Part shown: positions 51,557-60,198 of the stretch, in pieces
How the letters are laid out: each line of letters opens with the position of its first letter
How positions within the stretch are numbered: the stretch's first letter is position 1
DNA from: Sphingomonas oleivorans
GTDB lineage: Bacteria > Pseudomonadota > Alphaproteobacteria > Sphingomonadales > Sphingomonadaceae
Reading direction: 5' to 3'
NCBI RefSeq assembly: GCF_003050615.1
Contig: NZ_NWBU01000009.1
Span: 124,001-188,000, forward strand
DNA length: 64,000 bases
Position numbers and translations under genes: made by a program
Notes under the pieces: generated by a model
Databases searched by the model: none
What the model saw: the letters and a program-made list of their open reading frames with translations, nothing else
What the model was told of the DNA's origin: nothing

Positions 51557-52867
51557 TCAGCGTCCCCGCGTCTCCCGGCTCAGCCGCGTCATCAATATCG
51601 CCGCGCGCTTGGCCTGCACGGTCAGGCTCTTGAGGTCCGCCGTCTCGCCCGGCGCATGCGAACCTTCGCCCGCCATGCCTAGGCCCACCAGCCCGTCGAC
51701 GTCGCGCGCGACGAAGCCGATGTCGCCCGCGCCGCGCTTGAGCGGATCGAGTGCCGCCATCTCCGGCAGGCCCAGATCGCGATTGACGCCGTTGAGCTGC
51801 CCCAGCAGCGCGCGGCTGCCTTCGGTCGGCGCCATCGGCGGATAGCCGTCGCCCGCGAAGGTCAGCTCCGCGCCCGTGCCCGGCAGATGGCGCGCGACGA
51901 TCGCCAGCATCTTGGCGCGCACCCGCTCGGTCTGCTCGTCGGAAAGCGTGCGCAGGTCGCCGCGCGCCTCGGCGAGGCCGGGGATCACATTGGTCTTGCC
52001 GCTCGCGGTCGCGGTGACGCCTTTCGCATCGGTGCCCGCAGTCGTGCCGCCCGCCAGCAGGCCGACATTGAAGGTCAGATTGGGCTCGGGCAGTTCGGTG
52101 CGGAAGGCGGCGAGGATGCGCGCCATCTCGTAGATTGCGCCGTCGCCCGCATTCTTGCTGAATATGCCGCTCGAATGGCCCGGTTTGCCGGTGGTCCTGA
52201 GCATCCAGGAGGAAGCGGAGCGCCGCGCGATCGATCCCATGTCGCGGCCATTTTCGCGCGCCAGCGTCTCGAAATCGAGCGCGGCATCGGCCCATTTGCC
52301 CGCCGCGATCAGGTCTGCGCGCACCTTGTCGAGCGGCGATCCCGGCCGTTCCTCGTCGCCGGTCAGCATCACGACGATATCGGCCTTCTTGAGCGTGCCT
52401 GCCGCCTGCATCGCGCGCAGCGCGGAGACGATCACGACCAGCCCGCCCTTCATGTCGTTGACGCCGGGCCCGGTGACGATGTCGCCATTGCGGGTGAAGC
52501 TCTGGAAGGGTGACTCCGGCTCGAACACCGTATCGAGATGGCCGATCACCAGCATCCGCTTGCCCTTGCCGTCGCCCTTGTGCGTGGCGACGATATGCCC
52601 CGCGCGGCCGGCCTCTTTCATCGGCAGCCATTGCACGTCGAAGCCGAGCGGCGCCAATTCGGCGCGCATCATTTCTCCAACTTTTTCAACGCCTTCCAGA
52701 TTCAGCGTGCCGCTATTGGTGGTAACGAGCTTCTCAAGCAGCCCGATCGACCTGCCGGTCTCGGCATCCACCGTCGCCGCCATCTTCGCTTCCGCCCCGC
52801 TCAGCGCCGCCTGCGCCGGAAGTGCTGCCGATGCCATCAGGGCCGCCGCAAGGATCGTCCGGATCAT
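51557..52867 (-). CDS. M20 family metallopeptidase, exported
   Basis: A 436-residue glutamate-carboxypeptidase-like enzyme with a signal peptide (RTILAAALMASAALPAQAAL), so it acts in the periplasm. Metal ligands are in LVIGHLDTVFEPES (His, Asp), GPGVNDMKGGLVV (Asp) and VMLTGDEERPGSP (Glu pair), and the dimerisation domain lies in between. The start at 52867 (MIRT) follows a run of G residues as ribosome binding site; the longer frame from 52882 adds MMGGH. The substrate is unknown. Confidence 0.9.
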   Translation of the reverse strand: MIRTILAAALMASAALPAQAALSGAEAKMAATVDAETGRSIGLLEKLVTTNSGTLNLEGVEKVGEMMRAELAPLGFDVQWLPMKEAGRAGHIVATHKGDGKGKRMLVIGHLDTVFEPESPFQSFTRNGDIVTGPGVNDMKGGLVVIVSALRAMQAAGTLKKADIVVMLTGDEERPGSPLDKVRADLIAAGKWADAALDFETLARENGRDMGSIARRSASSWMLRTTGKPGHSSGIFSKNAGDGAIYEMARILAAFRTELPEPNLTFNVGLLAGGTTAGTDAKGVTATASGKTNVIPGLAEARGDLRTLSDEQTERVRAKMLAIVARHLPGTGAELTFAGDGYPPMAPTEGSRALLGQLNGVNRDLGLPEMAALDPLKRGAGDIGFVARDVDGLVGLGMAGEGSHAPGETADLKSLTVQAKRAAILMTRLSRETRGR

Positions 52868-53104
52868 ATGTCCCCCCATCATTCCGCCGGCAGGCTAGCG
52901 GGCCGAATGGGCTCGGCCAAGCCATCTTGCCATTTCGGCCGCGATGCAGCATAGGGAGACAGTGTCGATGCCTGGTCCGCCGGGCATTGGTGAGGAGCAG
53001 CGTGATCTCCCGGCCCTTCCAAAATGCCGGTCGTGCTCCCCCCTCGCGACGCCCAAGCCCCAGGCTTCCCTTTTCACGCGGGTCGTCAGATGAACCCGCT
53101 GCGC

Positions 53105-53128
53105 CGCCCCCTTTTCGGGTTGGGGGCG
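53105..53128 (+). promoter_or_regulatory. Hairpin in the leader of the DEAD-box helicase gene
   Basis: Arms cgccccc and gggggcg with a ten-base loop, ending 27 bases before the TTG start. The 273-base gap 52883-53155 also holds the divergent promoters; nothing else stands out. Cold-responsive RNA helicases often have long structured leaders. Confidence 0.35.
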
Positions 53129-53155
53129 CATGCGCCTGATCGAAAGCATAATCAC

Positions 53156-54481
53156 TTGACCAAATTCTCGCAGCTCGGCCTTCTCGAACCGATCCAGAAG
53201 GCGCTTGCCGCCAAGGGCTATGATCAGCCCACGCCGATCCAGATCCAGTCGATCCCGCCGCTGCTCGACGGCCGCGATCTGTGCGGCATCGCGCAGACGG
53301 GCACGGGCAAGACGGCGGCCTTCGCGCTGCCCTCGCTCCATCGCCTTGCGGATAATCTCAAGCATCGTCCGCCGCAGGGCTGCCGCATGCTCGTGCTCTC
53401 GCCGACGCGCGAGCTCGCCAGCCAGATCGCTGAGAGCTTCGTCGCTTATGGCAAGTTCCTGCGCTTGTCGGTCGCGACCGTGTTCGGCGGCGTGCCGATC
53501 AACCGGCAGGTCCGCCAGCTCCAGGCGGGTGTCGACATCCTCGTCGCCACCCCCGGCCGCCTGCTCGACCTGATCGACCAGCGCGCGCTCAGCCTGAAAT
53601 ATGTCGAGATCTTCGTGCTCGACGAGGCGGACCAGATGCTCGACCTCGGCTTCATCCATGCGCTGAAGCGGATCGACCAGCTCCTGCCCAAGAAGCGCCA
53701 GAGCCTGTTCTTCTCGGCCACGATGCCCAAGGCGATCGCGGATCTGGGCGATCGCTTCCTGACCGATCCGGTCAAGGTTTCGGTGGCACCCCAGTCCACT
53801 ACGGCCGAGCGGGTCGAGCAGTTCGCGACCTTCGTCAACCAGACGGAGAAGCAGGCGCTGCTCACCCTGCGCATCCGATCCGAGCCGATCGATCGCGCGC
53901 TCGTCTTCACCCGCACCAAGCATGGCGCGGATCGCGTGGTGAAGCATCTCAAGGCTGCCGGCATCGGCGCCGAGGCGATCCATGGCAATAAGAGCCAGCC
54001 GCAGCGTGAGCGCGCGCTGGGCCTGTTCCGCAAGGGCGAGATCAAGATTCTCGTCGCCACCGATATCGCCGCGCGTGGCATCGATGTGGGCGGGGTCAGC
54101 CATGTGTTCAATTTCGAGCTGCCCAACGTCGCCGAACAATATGTCCACCGCATCGGCCGCACCGCGCGCGCGGGTGCCACGGGCATCGCCATCGCCTTCG
54201 TGGCGGACGACGAGCGGGCCTATCTCCGCCAGATCGAGAAGCTCACCCGGGTGAAGCTGGCAATCCAGCCGCTGCCGGAGAATTTCCTCGCGGAAAAAGC
54301 GAAGCTGCCAAAGCCCGCTGTCCAGGCCCCCGAGGCGCCGCGCGGCGATCGTGGTCCGCGCCGGCACGATGGCGAGCGTGGTGCCGCTCGCCCGGATGGC
54401 GCCCCCAAGCGCCGCTTCAGCCGCCCCAAGGGCGCGCCCGGCGCGCACAAGAATGCGGTGAAGAAGTTCGGTAGCCGCTAA
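53156..54481 (+). CDS. DEAD-box RNA helicase (RhlE-like)
   Basis: A 441-residue ATP-dependent RNA helicase. Motifs in order: Q motif (QPTPIQIQSIPPLL), I (AQTGTGKTAAF), Ia (LSPTRELASQIAE), Ib (VATPGRLLDL), II (VLDEADQMLDLGF), III (FFSATMPK), V (ATDIAARGIDVGGV) and VI (YVHRIGRTARAG). A basic, Pro/Ala-rich tail follows and probably binds RNA. The family start is TKFSQLGLLEP, so a TTG at 53156 is the best start; in-frame ATGs at 53090 or 53024 would add unmatched residues. No strong ribosome binding site is seen. Confidence 0.92.
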   Translation: MTKFSQLGLLEPIQKALAAKGYDQPTPIQIQSIPPLLDGRDLCGIAQTGTGKTAAFALPSLHRLADNLKHRPPQGCRMLVLSPTRELASQIAESFVAYGKFLRLSVATVFGGVPINRQVRQLQAGVDILVATPGRLLDLIDQRALSLKYVEIFVLDEADQMLDLGFIHALKRIDQLLPKKRQSLFFSATMPKAIADLGDRFLTDPVKVSVAPQSTTAERVEQFATFVNQTEKQALLTLRIRSEPIDRALVFTRTKHGADRVVKHLKAAGIGAEAIHGNKSQPQRERALGLFRKGEIKILVATDIAARGIDVGGVSHVFNFELPNVAEQYVHRIGRTARAGATGIAIAFVADDERAYLRQIEKLTRVKLAIQPLPENFLAEKAKLPKPAVQAPEAPRGDRGPRRHDGERGAARPDGAPKRRFSRPKGAPGAHKNAVKKFGSR

Positions 54482-54492
54482 TGCCCTTATCC

Positions 54493-54524
54493 TTCGTCAT
54501 GCCGGCTTGCGCCGGCATGACGAA
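54493..54524. repeat. Perfect 14-base inverted repeat (intergenic repeat/terminator)
   Basis: Arms of 14 bases (54493-54506 and 54511-54524) with loop ttgc and core atgccggc. It lies between two convergent genes, helicase and hslU. Similar cgtcatgccggc palindromes recur in many proteobacterial genomes, so it is probably a copy of such a repeat that serves as a two-way terminator. Confidence 0.6.
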
Positions 54525-54529
54525 GAGAT

Positions 54530-55831
54530 TCAGAGCACATATTTGCTGAGATCGGTGTTGCGCGCGATCGCCGCGAGCTGCTGCTCCACATAGGCCGCGT
54601 TGATCGTCAGCGCGCTGCCCTTCCGATCCTCCGCGTCGAAGCTCACTTCTTCGAGCAGCTTTTCCATCACCGTCGAGAGCCGCCGCGCGCCGATATTCTC
54701 GATCTGGCCGTTCACCTCCGCCGCGATGCGGGCGATGGCGGCGATGCCGTCGTCGGTGAAGCCGATTTCCACACCTTCCGTGCCGATCAACGCGCGATAT
54801 TGCTCGGTGAGCGAGGCGCGGGTGGAGGAGAGAATGCGCACGAAATCCGCCTCGGTCAGCGCCTTCAGCTCGACGCGGATGGGCAGGCGGCCCTGAAGCT
54901 CGGGCAACAGATCGGACGGCTTGGCGACATGGAAGGCACCGGAGGCGATGAAGAGGATATGGTCCGTCTTCATCGGACCATATTTGGTGGCGACGGTCGT
55001 GCCCTCGATCAGCGGCAGCAGATCGCGCTGCACGCCCTCGCGGCTGACCGATCCGCCACGCACGTCGGAAACGGCGATCTTGTCGATCTCGTCGAGGAAG
55101 ACGATGCCGTTCGCCTCGGCATCGGCCAAGGCCGCGCGGTTCACCTCATCCTGGTCGAGCCGCTTGTCCGCCTCCTCGTCGACCAGCTTGGCCCAGGCGG
55201 CGCGTACCGGCAGGCGGCGGCGCTTGGTGCGGGCATGGCCGAACGCCTTGCCCATCATGTCGCTGAGATTGATCATGCCGACCTGGCCGCCCATGCCGGG
55301 GATTTCCAGCGGCATGCCGCCCGCATCCTCCAGCTCCAGCTCGATCTCCTTGTCGTCAAGATGGCCGTCGCGGAAGCGCTGGACGAAGGAGGCGCGGGTC
55401 GCCTCGCTCGCATCCTTGCCGACGAGTGCGTCGAGCAGCCGGGCGAGGGCTGCTTCCTCCGCCTTGTCCTTCACTGCATTGCGGCGGCGTTCCTTTTCGA
55501 GCCGCACGGCTTCCTCGACCAGATCGCGCGCGATCTGCTCCACGTCGCGGCCGACATAGCCGACCTCGGTGAACTTGGTCGCCTCCACCTTGACGAAGGG
55601 CGCGTCGGCGAGCCTCGCCAGCCGCCGGCTGATCTCCGTCTTGCCGCAGCCGGTGGGCCCGATCATCAGGATATTCTTGGGCGACACCTCGTCGCGCAGC
55701 CCGTCGGGCAGATGCTGGCGCCGCCAGCGATTGCGCAGCGCCACGGCGACCGCGCGCTTGGCGTCATCCTGGCCGACGATATGCGCGTCGAGCGCCGCGA
55801 CGATGGCTTTGGGAGTAAGGGCGTCGTTCAT
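54530..55831 (-). CDS. hslU: ATP-dependent protease ATPase subunit HslU
   Basis: A 433-residue AAA+ unfoldase that feeds proteins into the HslV peptidase. Walker A is [19 protein letters not shown], Walker B is [12 protein letters not shown], the pore loop is in [13 protein letters not shown], and the C-terminus ends in the short tail that docks into HslV (SKYVL). The start at 55831 ([14 protein letters not shown]) is the family start; 24 upstream residues in the open frame are not. It follows hslV by 97 bases, probably in one transcript. Confidence 0.96.
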   Translation of the reverse strand: MNDALTPKAIVAALDAHIVGQDDAKRAVAVALRNRWRRQHLPDGLRDEVSPKNILMIGPTGCGKTEISRRLARLADAPFVKVEATKFTEVGYVGRDVEQIARDLVEEAVRLEKERRRNAVKDKAEEAALARLLDALVGKDASEATRASFVQRFRDGHLDDKEIELELEDAGGMPLEIPGMGGQVGMINLSDMMGKAFGHARTKRRRLPVRAAWAKLVDEEADKRLDQDEVNRAALADAEANGIVFLDEIDKIAVSDVRGGSVSREGVQRDLLPLIEGTTVATKYGPMKTDHILFIASGAFHVAKPSDLLPELQGRLPIRVELKALTEADFVRILSSTRASLTEQYRALIGTEGVEIGFTDDGIAAIARIAAEVNGQIENIGARRLSTVMEKLLEEVSFDAEDRKGSALTINAAYVEQQLAAIARNTDLSKYVL

Positions 55832-55928
55832 TCTCGAAACTCTTTGGTGATCGGTCCGGTGAGGCAGGGGGACTGTCTCCGCCGGACGCGACAAGGAAGG
55901 CATCGATCCCTTGCGGGGCCGATGAATA

Positions 55929-56483
55929 TCAAGAAAGGCTGTCCAGCGTCTCGACCGTTAGATTGCCATTGGTGAAGACGCAGACATCGGCGGCGATGCC
56001 CATCGCCTTGCGGCAGATCGTCTCGGCATCCTCTTCATAGTCCACCAGCGCGCGGGCGGCGGAGAGCGCGAAATTGCCGCCCGATCCGATCGCGGCGATG
56101 CCGGCTTCGGGCTCCAGCACATCGCCATTGCCGGTCAGGATCAGCGTCGTCTCCTTGTCGGCCACGATCATCATCGCCTCCAGGTTGCGGAGATATTTGT
56201 CCGTCCGCCAATCCTTCGCGAGCTCGACCGCGGCGCGCATCAGATGGCCGCTATGCCGTTCCAGCTTCGCCTCCAGCCGCTCGAACAGGGTGAAGGCATC
56301 CGCCGTGGCGCCCGCAAAGCCGCCCACCACCTGCCCGTCGCCCAGGCGGCGCACCTTGCGCGCATTGGGCTTGATCACCGTATTGCCGAGCGAAACCTGC
56401 CCGTCGCCGGCCACCACCACCTTGCCGCCGCGCCGCACCGACAGGATTGTCGTGCCGTGCCAGCCTATCTTATCCTCGCTCAT
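55929..56483 (-). CDS. hslV: ATP-dependent protease peptidase subunit HslV
   Basis: A 184-residue proteasome-like peptidase. The catalytic Thr is in [14 protein letters not shown], after a nine-residue propeptide ([10 protein letters not shown], cut after Gly), so the enzyme must be processed, as in other alphaproteobacteria. [20 protein letters not shown] and [14 protein letters not shown] are conserved. A heat-shock-like promoter lies just upstream. hslU follows. Confidence 0.95.
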   Translation of the reverse strand: MSEDKIGWHGTTILSVRRGGKVVVAGDGQVSLGNTVIKPNARKVRRLGDGQVVGGFAGATADAFTLFERLEAKLERHSGHLMRAAVELAKDWRTDKYLRNLEAMMIVADKETTLILTGNGDVLEPEAGIAAIGSGGNFALSAARALVDYEEDAETICRKAMGIAADVCVFTNGNLTVETLDSLS

Positions 56484-56511
56484 TCTATCCCCGATCTGAT
56501 TTCGGCGACGC

Positions 56512-56539
56512 ATATGGGGTCGGGCGGGCGATGCGCAAT
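56512..56539 (-). promoter_or_regulatory. Sigma32-like promoter of hslVU
   Basis: On the minus strand attgcgc (-35) and ccccatat (-10) are separated by 13 bases. The -10 matches the sigma32 consensus CCCCATnT, and TTG matches the -35 core (CTTGAAA). The -10 lies 28 bases before the hslV ATG. hslVU is a classic sigma32 target. Confidence 0.55.
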
Positions 56540-56605
56540 CGGTGCGCCCCGCCAACGAACGGGAAAGCGGCCGCCCGGCATGCAGGCGCGGCGGCGCGCG
56601 CCGCC

Positions 56606-57034
56606 TCAGCCGATCTTCGCCAGTCCCAGACGGGGTATGTCGATCGCCGGGCAGCGATCCATCACCACCTTGAGGCCCGCCGCCTCGGCGCGCGCGGCGG
56701 CCGCCTCGTTGACGACGCCGAGTTGCATCCACACCGCCCTGGTGCCCGCTTCGATCGCCTGATCCACCGCCTCGCCGGCGGCTTCGGGCCGACGGAAGAT
56801 GTCGACCAGGTCGATCGGCTCCCCGATCTGCGAAAGCTCGCGCCAGACATATTCGCCATGGACATGCTCTCCCGTTATCTGCGGATTCACCGGCAGCACG
56901 CGATAGCCATGATCCTGCAGGAACTTCATCACCCTGTAGCTCGGCCGGTCGGGCCGGTCCGACAGGCCGACCAGTGCGATGGTCCGCGTCTCGTTCAGCA
57001 GCGTGGCGATCTCGGCATCGGTGGTGAGCGGCAT
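56606..57034 (-). CDS. CoA-binding domain protein
   Basis: A 142-residue single Rossmann-domain protein of the succinyl-CoA-ligase-alpha-like CoA-binding family. The nucleotide motif is [22 protein letters not shown] (seen as [15 protein letters not shown]), and [29 protein letters not shown] and [14 protein letters not shown] are family features. The function is unknown. It follows the Mrp-like ATPase gene by 30 bases on the minus strand and is 122 bases upstream of hslV. Confidence 0.93.
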   Translation of the reverse strand: MPLTTDAEIATLLNETRTIALVGLSDRPDRPSYRVMKFLQDHGYRVLPVNPQITGEHVHGEYVWRELSQIGEPIDLVDIFRRPEAAGEAVDQAIEAGTRAVWMQLGVVNEAAAARAEAAGLKVVMDRCPAIDIPRLGLAKIG

Positions 57035-57064
57035 GATCTACTCCCTGTCCGGGGCAGTCGCGGA

Positions 57065-58072
57065 TCAGAACCCGCCGGGCGGCGACGGGTTCAACCAGGC
57101 TGCGATCCGCGTCGCGATCGCGCGGAAGGGCTCGGCCTCGGGCCCCTCTCCGGCGGCGGGCGGGGTGCCGGCGTCGGATGCGGTGCGGATGCCGATCGCC
57201 AGCGGCACCCGGCCGAGAAAGGGGAGGCCCAGCCCCTGCGCCGCCGCCTCCGCGCCGCCTGTGCCGAACGGATCGGACGCCTCCCCGCAATGCGGGCAGA
57301 TATAGCCGGCCATATTCTCGACCAGCCCGATCACGGGCACGTTCGCCTTGTTGAACAGGTCGATCGCGCGCGTCGCGTCCATCAGCGCCAGATCCTGCGG
57401 CGTGGAGACGATCAGGGCGCCGGCCGGGCGGTGCTTCTGGATCATGCTGAGCTGCACGTCGCCGGTGCCGGGCGGAAGATCGAGGATCAATATCTCCGCA
57501 TCGTCCCAGCGCGCATCGACGAGCTGGCCCAAAGCGCTCGCCGCCATCGGCCCGCGCCAGGCGATCGCCTGTCCGCTGGGCACGAGCTGGCCCATGGAGA
57601 GCATCGGCACGCCATAATCGGTCTCGACCGGCACGAGCTGCTTGTCCACCGCGACCGGCTTTGCCTCTTCGGCATGCATCAGCCGGGGCTGGGAGGGACC
57701 GTAAATATCGGCATCGACCAGCCCTACCTTGAAACCGCTCCGGGCAAGCGCCACCGCAAGATTCGCGGCGAGCGTCGATTTGCCGACCCCGCCCTTGCCG
57801 CTGCCGACCGCGATCAGCCTGCGTTCACGCTTGGCAGCGGTGAGCGCAACGCGCACGCGCGACACGCCCGGCACGCGGCCGAGTTCCGCCTTCACCTGCG
57901 TTTCGAGCGCGGCCCGCTCGGCATCGTCGAGGCCCGTCACATCCAGGATCACGTCGGCCGTGCCGTCCGCCAGGCGGGGCGGGGCGGCGCGGCCCGAGGC
58001 GATCAGGCCCGCTCCACCGGAAGGGTCGGCGATGCGATCGAGGGCGGCCGAAAGAGGGTCCTTGCTGCTCAT
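57065..58072 (-). CDS. apbC: Mrp/ApbC family iron-sulfur cluster carrier ATPase
   Basis: A 335-residue P-loop ATPase that carries or transfers Fe-S clusters. The deviant Walker A is [20 protein letters not shown], the CxxC cluster motif is [13 protein letters not shown], and the switch region is [15 protein letters not shown]. An N-terminal MIP18/DUF59-like part precedes the P-loop. Start at 58072 (MSSKDPL); 58084 and 58102 are other in-frame ATGs. It is divergent from hflK, separated by 72 bases. Confidence 0.93.
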   Translation of the reverse strand: MSSKDPLSAALDRIADPSGGAGLIASGRAAPPRLADGTADVILDVTGLDDAERAALETQVKAELGRVPGVSRVRVALTAAKRERRLIAVGSGKGGVGKSTLAANLAVALARSGFKVGLVDADIYGPSQPRLMHAEEAKPVAVDKQLVPVETDYGVPMLSMGQLVPSGQAIAWRGPMAASALGQLVDARWDDAEILILDLPPGTGDVQLSMIQKHRPAGALIVSTPQDLALMDATRAIDLFNKANVPVIGLVENMAGYICPHCGEASDPFGTGGAEAAAQGLGLPFLGRVPLAIGIRTASDAGTPPAAGEGPEAEPFRAIATRIAAWLNPSPPGGF

Positions 58073-58131
58073 GCGCGGTGCCATAGGCGGTTCGCCGGGC
58101 AAAGGGCACTGTTTTTCCCGACGGCCCTTCC

Positions 58132-58137
58132 TATAAT
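58132..58137 (+). promoter_or_regulatory. Consensus -10 element (TATAAT) at hflK
   Basis: A perfect TATAAT ends seven bases before the ATG at 58145. The -35 region is weak (gtttttc). If real, transcription would begin at or next to the start codon, making hflK leaderless. Confidence 0.45.
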
Positions 58138-58144
58138 GACCCGC

Positions 58145-59221
58145 ATGAATAGTATTTCCGGACAGGATGCCGATGGCCAGGCCATGTTGAACGAGGGCGG
58201 CCCCTGGGGCGGCCGCGGTGGTCAGAATGGCGGGTCGGGCGGCGAAGGCGGCGGGCTTGGGCCCCGTAATCCGTGGAACCAGCCGCCGCGCCGGCGGCCG
58301 TCGGGCGGCAAGCCCAATCTCGGCCCCAGTGCGCTCGACGAGCTGCTGCGGCGCGGGCGCGACAGGTTTGGCGGTGGCTTCCCGCAGGGCAATGGCAAGC
58401 CGATCTGGTTCTGGTTCGTCGCGGCCTTCGCGCTGCTCTGGCTGCTATTCACCAGCGTCCACCGGATCGAGCCGGGCGAGCGCGGCGTGATCACCCGGCT
58501 CGGCCGGTTCGCCGGCGTGCTGAATCCGGGCATCAGCCTGTCCTTCCCCGCGCCGATCGACCGGGTGGCGACCGTCGCGGTCGAGGATATCCGCACCAAG
58601 GATATCGGATCGACCGCGCCCAATTCGCAGAATCTGATGCTGACGGGCGATCAGAACATCATCGATCTCGCTTATTCGGTGCGCTGGAACATCCGCGATC
58701 CCGAACTCTATCTCTACGAACTGGCCGATCCGGACGATACGGTCGGCGAGGTGGCGGAAAGCGCGATGCGCGCCGAAATCGCGCGCGTCACGCTGGACGA
58801 TGCGATCGGCCCGCAGCGCAGCCAGATCGAGGCCCGCGTCGCCAGCCGCATGCAGGAGATACTTGACGGCTATCGCGCCGGCGTCACCATCCAGGGCATC
58901 GCCATCAAGCAGGCCGATCCGCCCCAGGCGGTGAACGATGCCTTCAAGGAAGTGTCCGCCGCGCAGCAGGAGGCGCAATCCTATCTGAACGGCGCGCGCG
59001 CCTATGCGCAGCAGCTGCGCGAGAAGGCGGCCGGCGAGGCGGCGGCGTTCGACCGCGTCTATGCCGAATATCGCCTCGCGCCCGACGTGACCCGCAAGCG
59101 CATGTATTATGAGACGATGGAGAAAGTCCTGGCCAAGACCGACAAGACCGTGGTGGAGGCGCCGGGCGTGACCCCCTATCTGCCGCTGGGGCAGCTTCAG
59201 CGCGGGAGCCAGCCGCGATGA
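58145..59221 (+). CDS. hflK: FtsH protease modulator HflK
   Basis: A 358-residue SPFH/band-7 membrane protein. With HflC it forms a large cage around the FtsH protease. A Gly-rich N-terminal segment (GGRGGQNGGSGGEGGG, about residues 25-45) and Pro/Arg region precede one membrane helix (FWFVAAFALLWLLFTSVHRI), then the band-7 domain (IEPGERGVITRLGRFAG, YSVRWNIRDPELYLYELADP). Two ATGs are possible (58136, 58145); neither has a ribosome binding site. The stop overlaps hflC. Confidence 0.95.
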   Translation: MNSISGQDADGQAMLNEGGPWGGRGGQNGGSGGEGGGLGPRNPWNQPPRRRPSGGKPNLGPSALDELLRRGRDRFGGGFPQGNGKPIWFWFVAAFALLWLLFTSVHRIEPGERGVITRLGRFAGVLNPGISLSFPAPIDRVATVAVEDIRTKDIGSTAPNSQNLMLTGDQNIIDLAYSVRWNIRDPELYLYELADPDDTVGEVAESAMRAEIARVTLDDAIGPQRSQIEARVASRMQEILDGYRAGVTIQGIAIKQADPPQAVNDAFKEVSAAQQEAQSYLNGARAYAQQLREKAAGEAAAFDRVYAEYRLAPDVTRKRMYYETMEKVLAKTDKTVVEAPGVTPYLPLGQLQRGSQPR

Positions 59222-60087
59222 GCGCCGCGAGCCAGATCAGCCGCCATCCGATCGCCTGGGCCGTGCTGGCGGTGATTGCCATCATCATCATGTCCAGCGT
59301 GTTCGTGGTCGTGCCCGAAACCAAGCAGGCGCTGATCGTGCGGCTGGGCGAGCCGAGGCGCGTCTACAACCCCTACCAGCCCAATCAGGACTTCGGCCGC
59401 ACCGGCGCCGGCCTGGTCGCGCGCATCCCTTTCGTCGACAATATCGTCTGGATCGACAAGCGCGTGCTCGATTTCGACATGGAGCGCCAGTCGGTGCTGT
59501 CGACCGATCAGCTCCGGCTCGAGGTGGACGCCTATGCGCGCTACCGCATCGTCAACCCGCTGCGCATGTATATTGCGGCGGGCAGCGAGCGGCGCGTGGC
59601 GGAGGCGCTGCGCCCGATCCTTGGCTCGGCGCTGCGCAACGAGCTTGGCAAGCGGCCCTTCGTCGCGCTGCTGAGCCCCGAGCGGGGGCAGGTGATGGAC
59701 AATATCCAGGCCGGGCTTAATCGCGTCGCTCGCCAATATGGCGCGGAGATCGTCGACGTGCGGATCAAGCGCGCCGACCTGCCCGACGGTACGCCGCTCG
59801 ACAGCGCCTATCAGCGGATGCGCACCGCGCGCCAGCAGGAAGCGCTGACGATCCGCGCGCAGGGCATGCGCGAGGCGCAGGTGATCCGTGCGGATGCCGA
59901 TGCGGAAGCCGCGCGCGTCTATGCCGAAAGCTTTGGCAAGGATGCGGATTTCTACAATTTCTACCGGGCGATGCAGTCCTATCGCACCACCTTCGGCACG
60001 GATGACGATCAGCCGCGCGGTTCGGCCTCGGTGATCCTCTCGCCGGACAATGAATATATGAGGGAATTCAAGGGGCGGCGGCCCTGA
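59218..60087 (+). CDS. hflC: FtsH protease modulator HflC
   Basis: A 289-residue partner of HflK. An N-terminal membrane helix (PIAWAVLAVIAIIIMSSVFVVV) is followed by the band-7 domain (PETKQALIVRLGEPRRVYNP, DKRVLDFDMERQSVLSTDQL, VDAYARYRIVNPLRMY) and a coiled region (RTARQQEALTIRAQGMREAQ). The start overlaps the hflK stop by four bases. The next gene, degP, encodes another envelope protease, consistent with a quality-control cluster. Confidence 0.96.
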   Translation: MSAASQISRHPIAWAVLAVIAIIIMSSVFVVVPETKQALIVRLGEPRRVYNPYQPNQDFGRTGAGLVARIPFVDNIVWIDKRVLDFDMERQSVLSTDQLRLEVDAYARYRIVNPLRMYIAAGSERRVAEALRPILGSALRNELGKRPFVALLSPERGQVMDNIQAGLNRVARQYGAEIVDVRIKRADLPDGTPLDSAYQRMRTARQQEALTIRAQGMREAQVIRADADAEAARVYAESFGKDADFYNFYRAMQSYRTTFGTDDDQPRGSASVILSPDNEYMREFKGRRP

Positions 60088-60111
60088 TCGGCCGCACCGG
60101 GCCCGATGCCG

Positions 60112-60126
60112 TTCAATAAACGTTCA
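60112..60126 (+). promoter_or_regulatory. TTCA-N7-TTCA direct repeat upstream of degP
   Basis: ttca-ataaacg-ttca (within cgttca-N5-cgttca) gives an 11-bp period, one helical turn, 73 to 87 bases before the degP start. The same spacing occurs upstream of RcnB copy 2 (10067-10081), suggesting one OmpR-family-like regulator for both. Confidence 0.5.
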
Positions 60127-60198
60127 GACTCGTATCCGGAATTTTCCGCCCCTGCACGGCCCGGCCGGGCGGATTGAATGTCGAGGAGGTTTGCTATC

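Noticed and set aside
56447-58135. Upstream extension of the hflK reading frame
   Set aside because: Open frame only because it is antisense to the CoA-binding and Mrp genes; the HflK family start is at 58136-58145.
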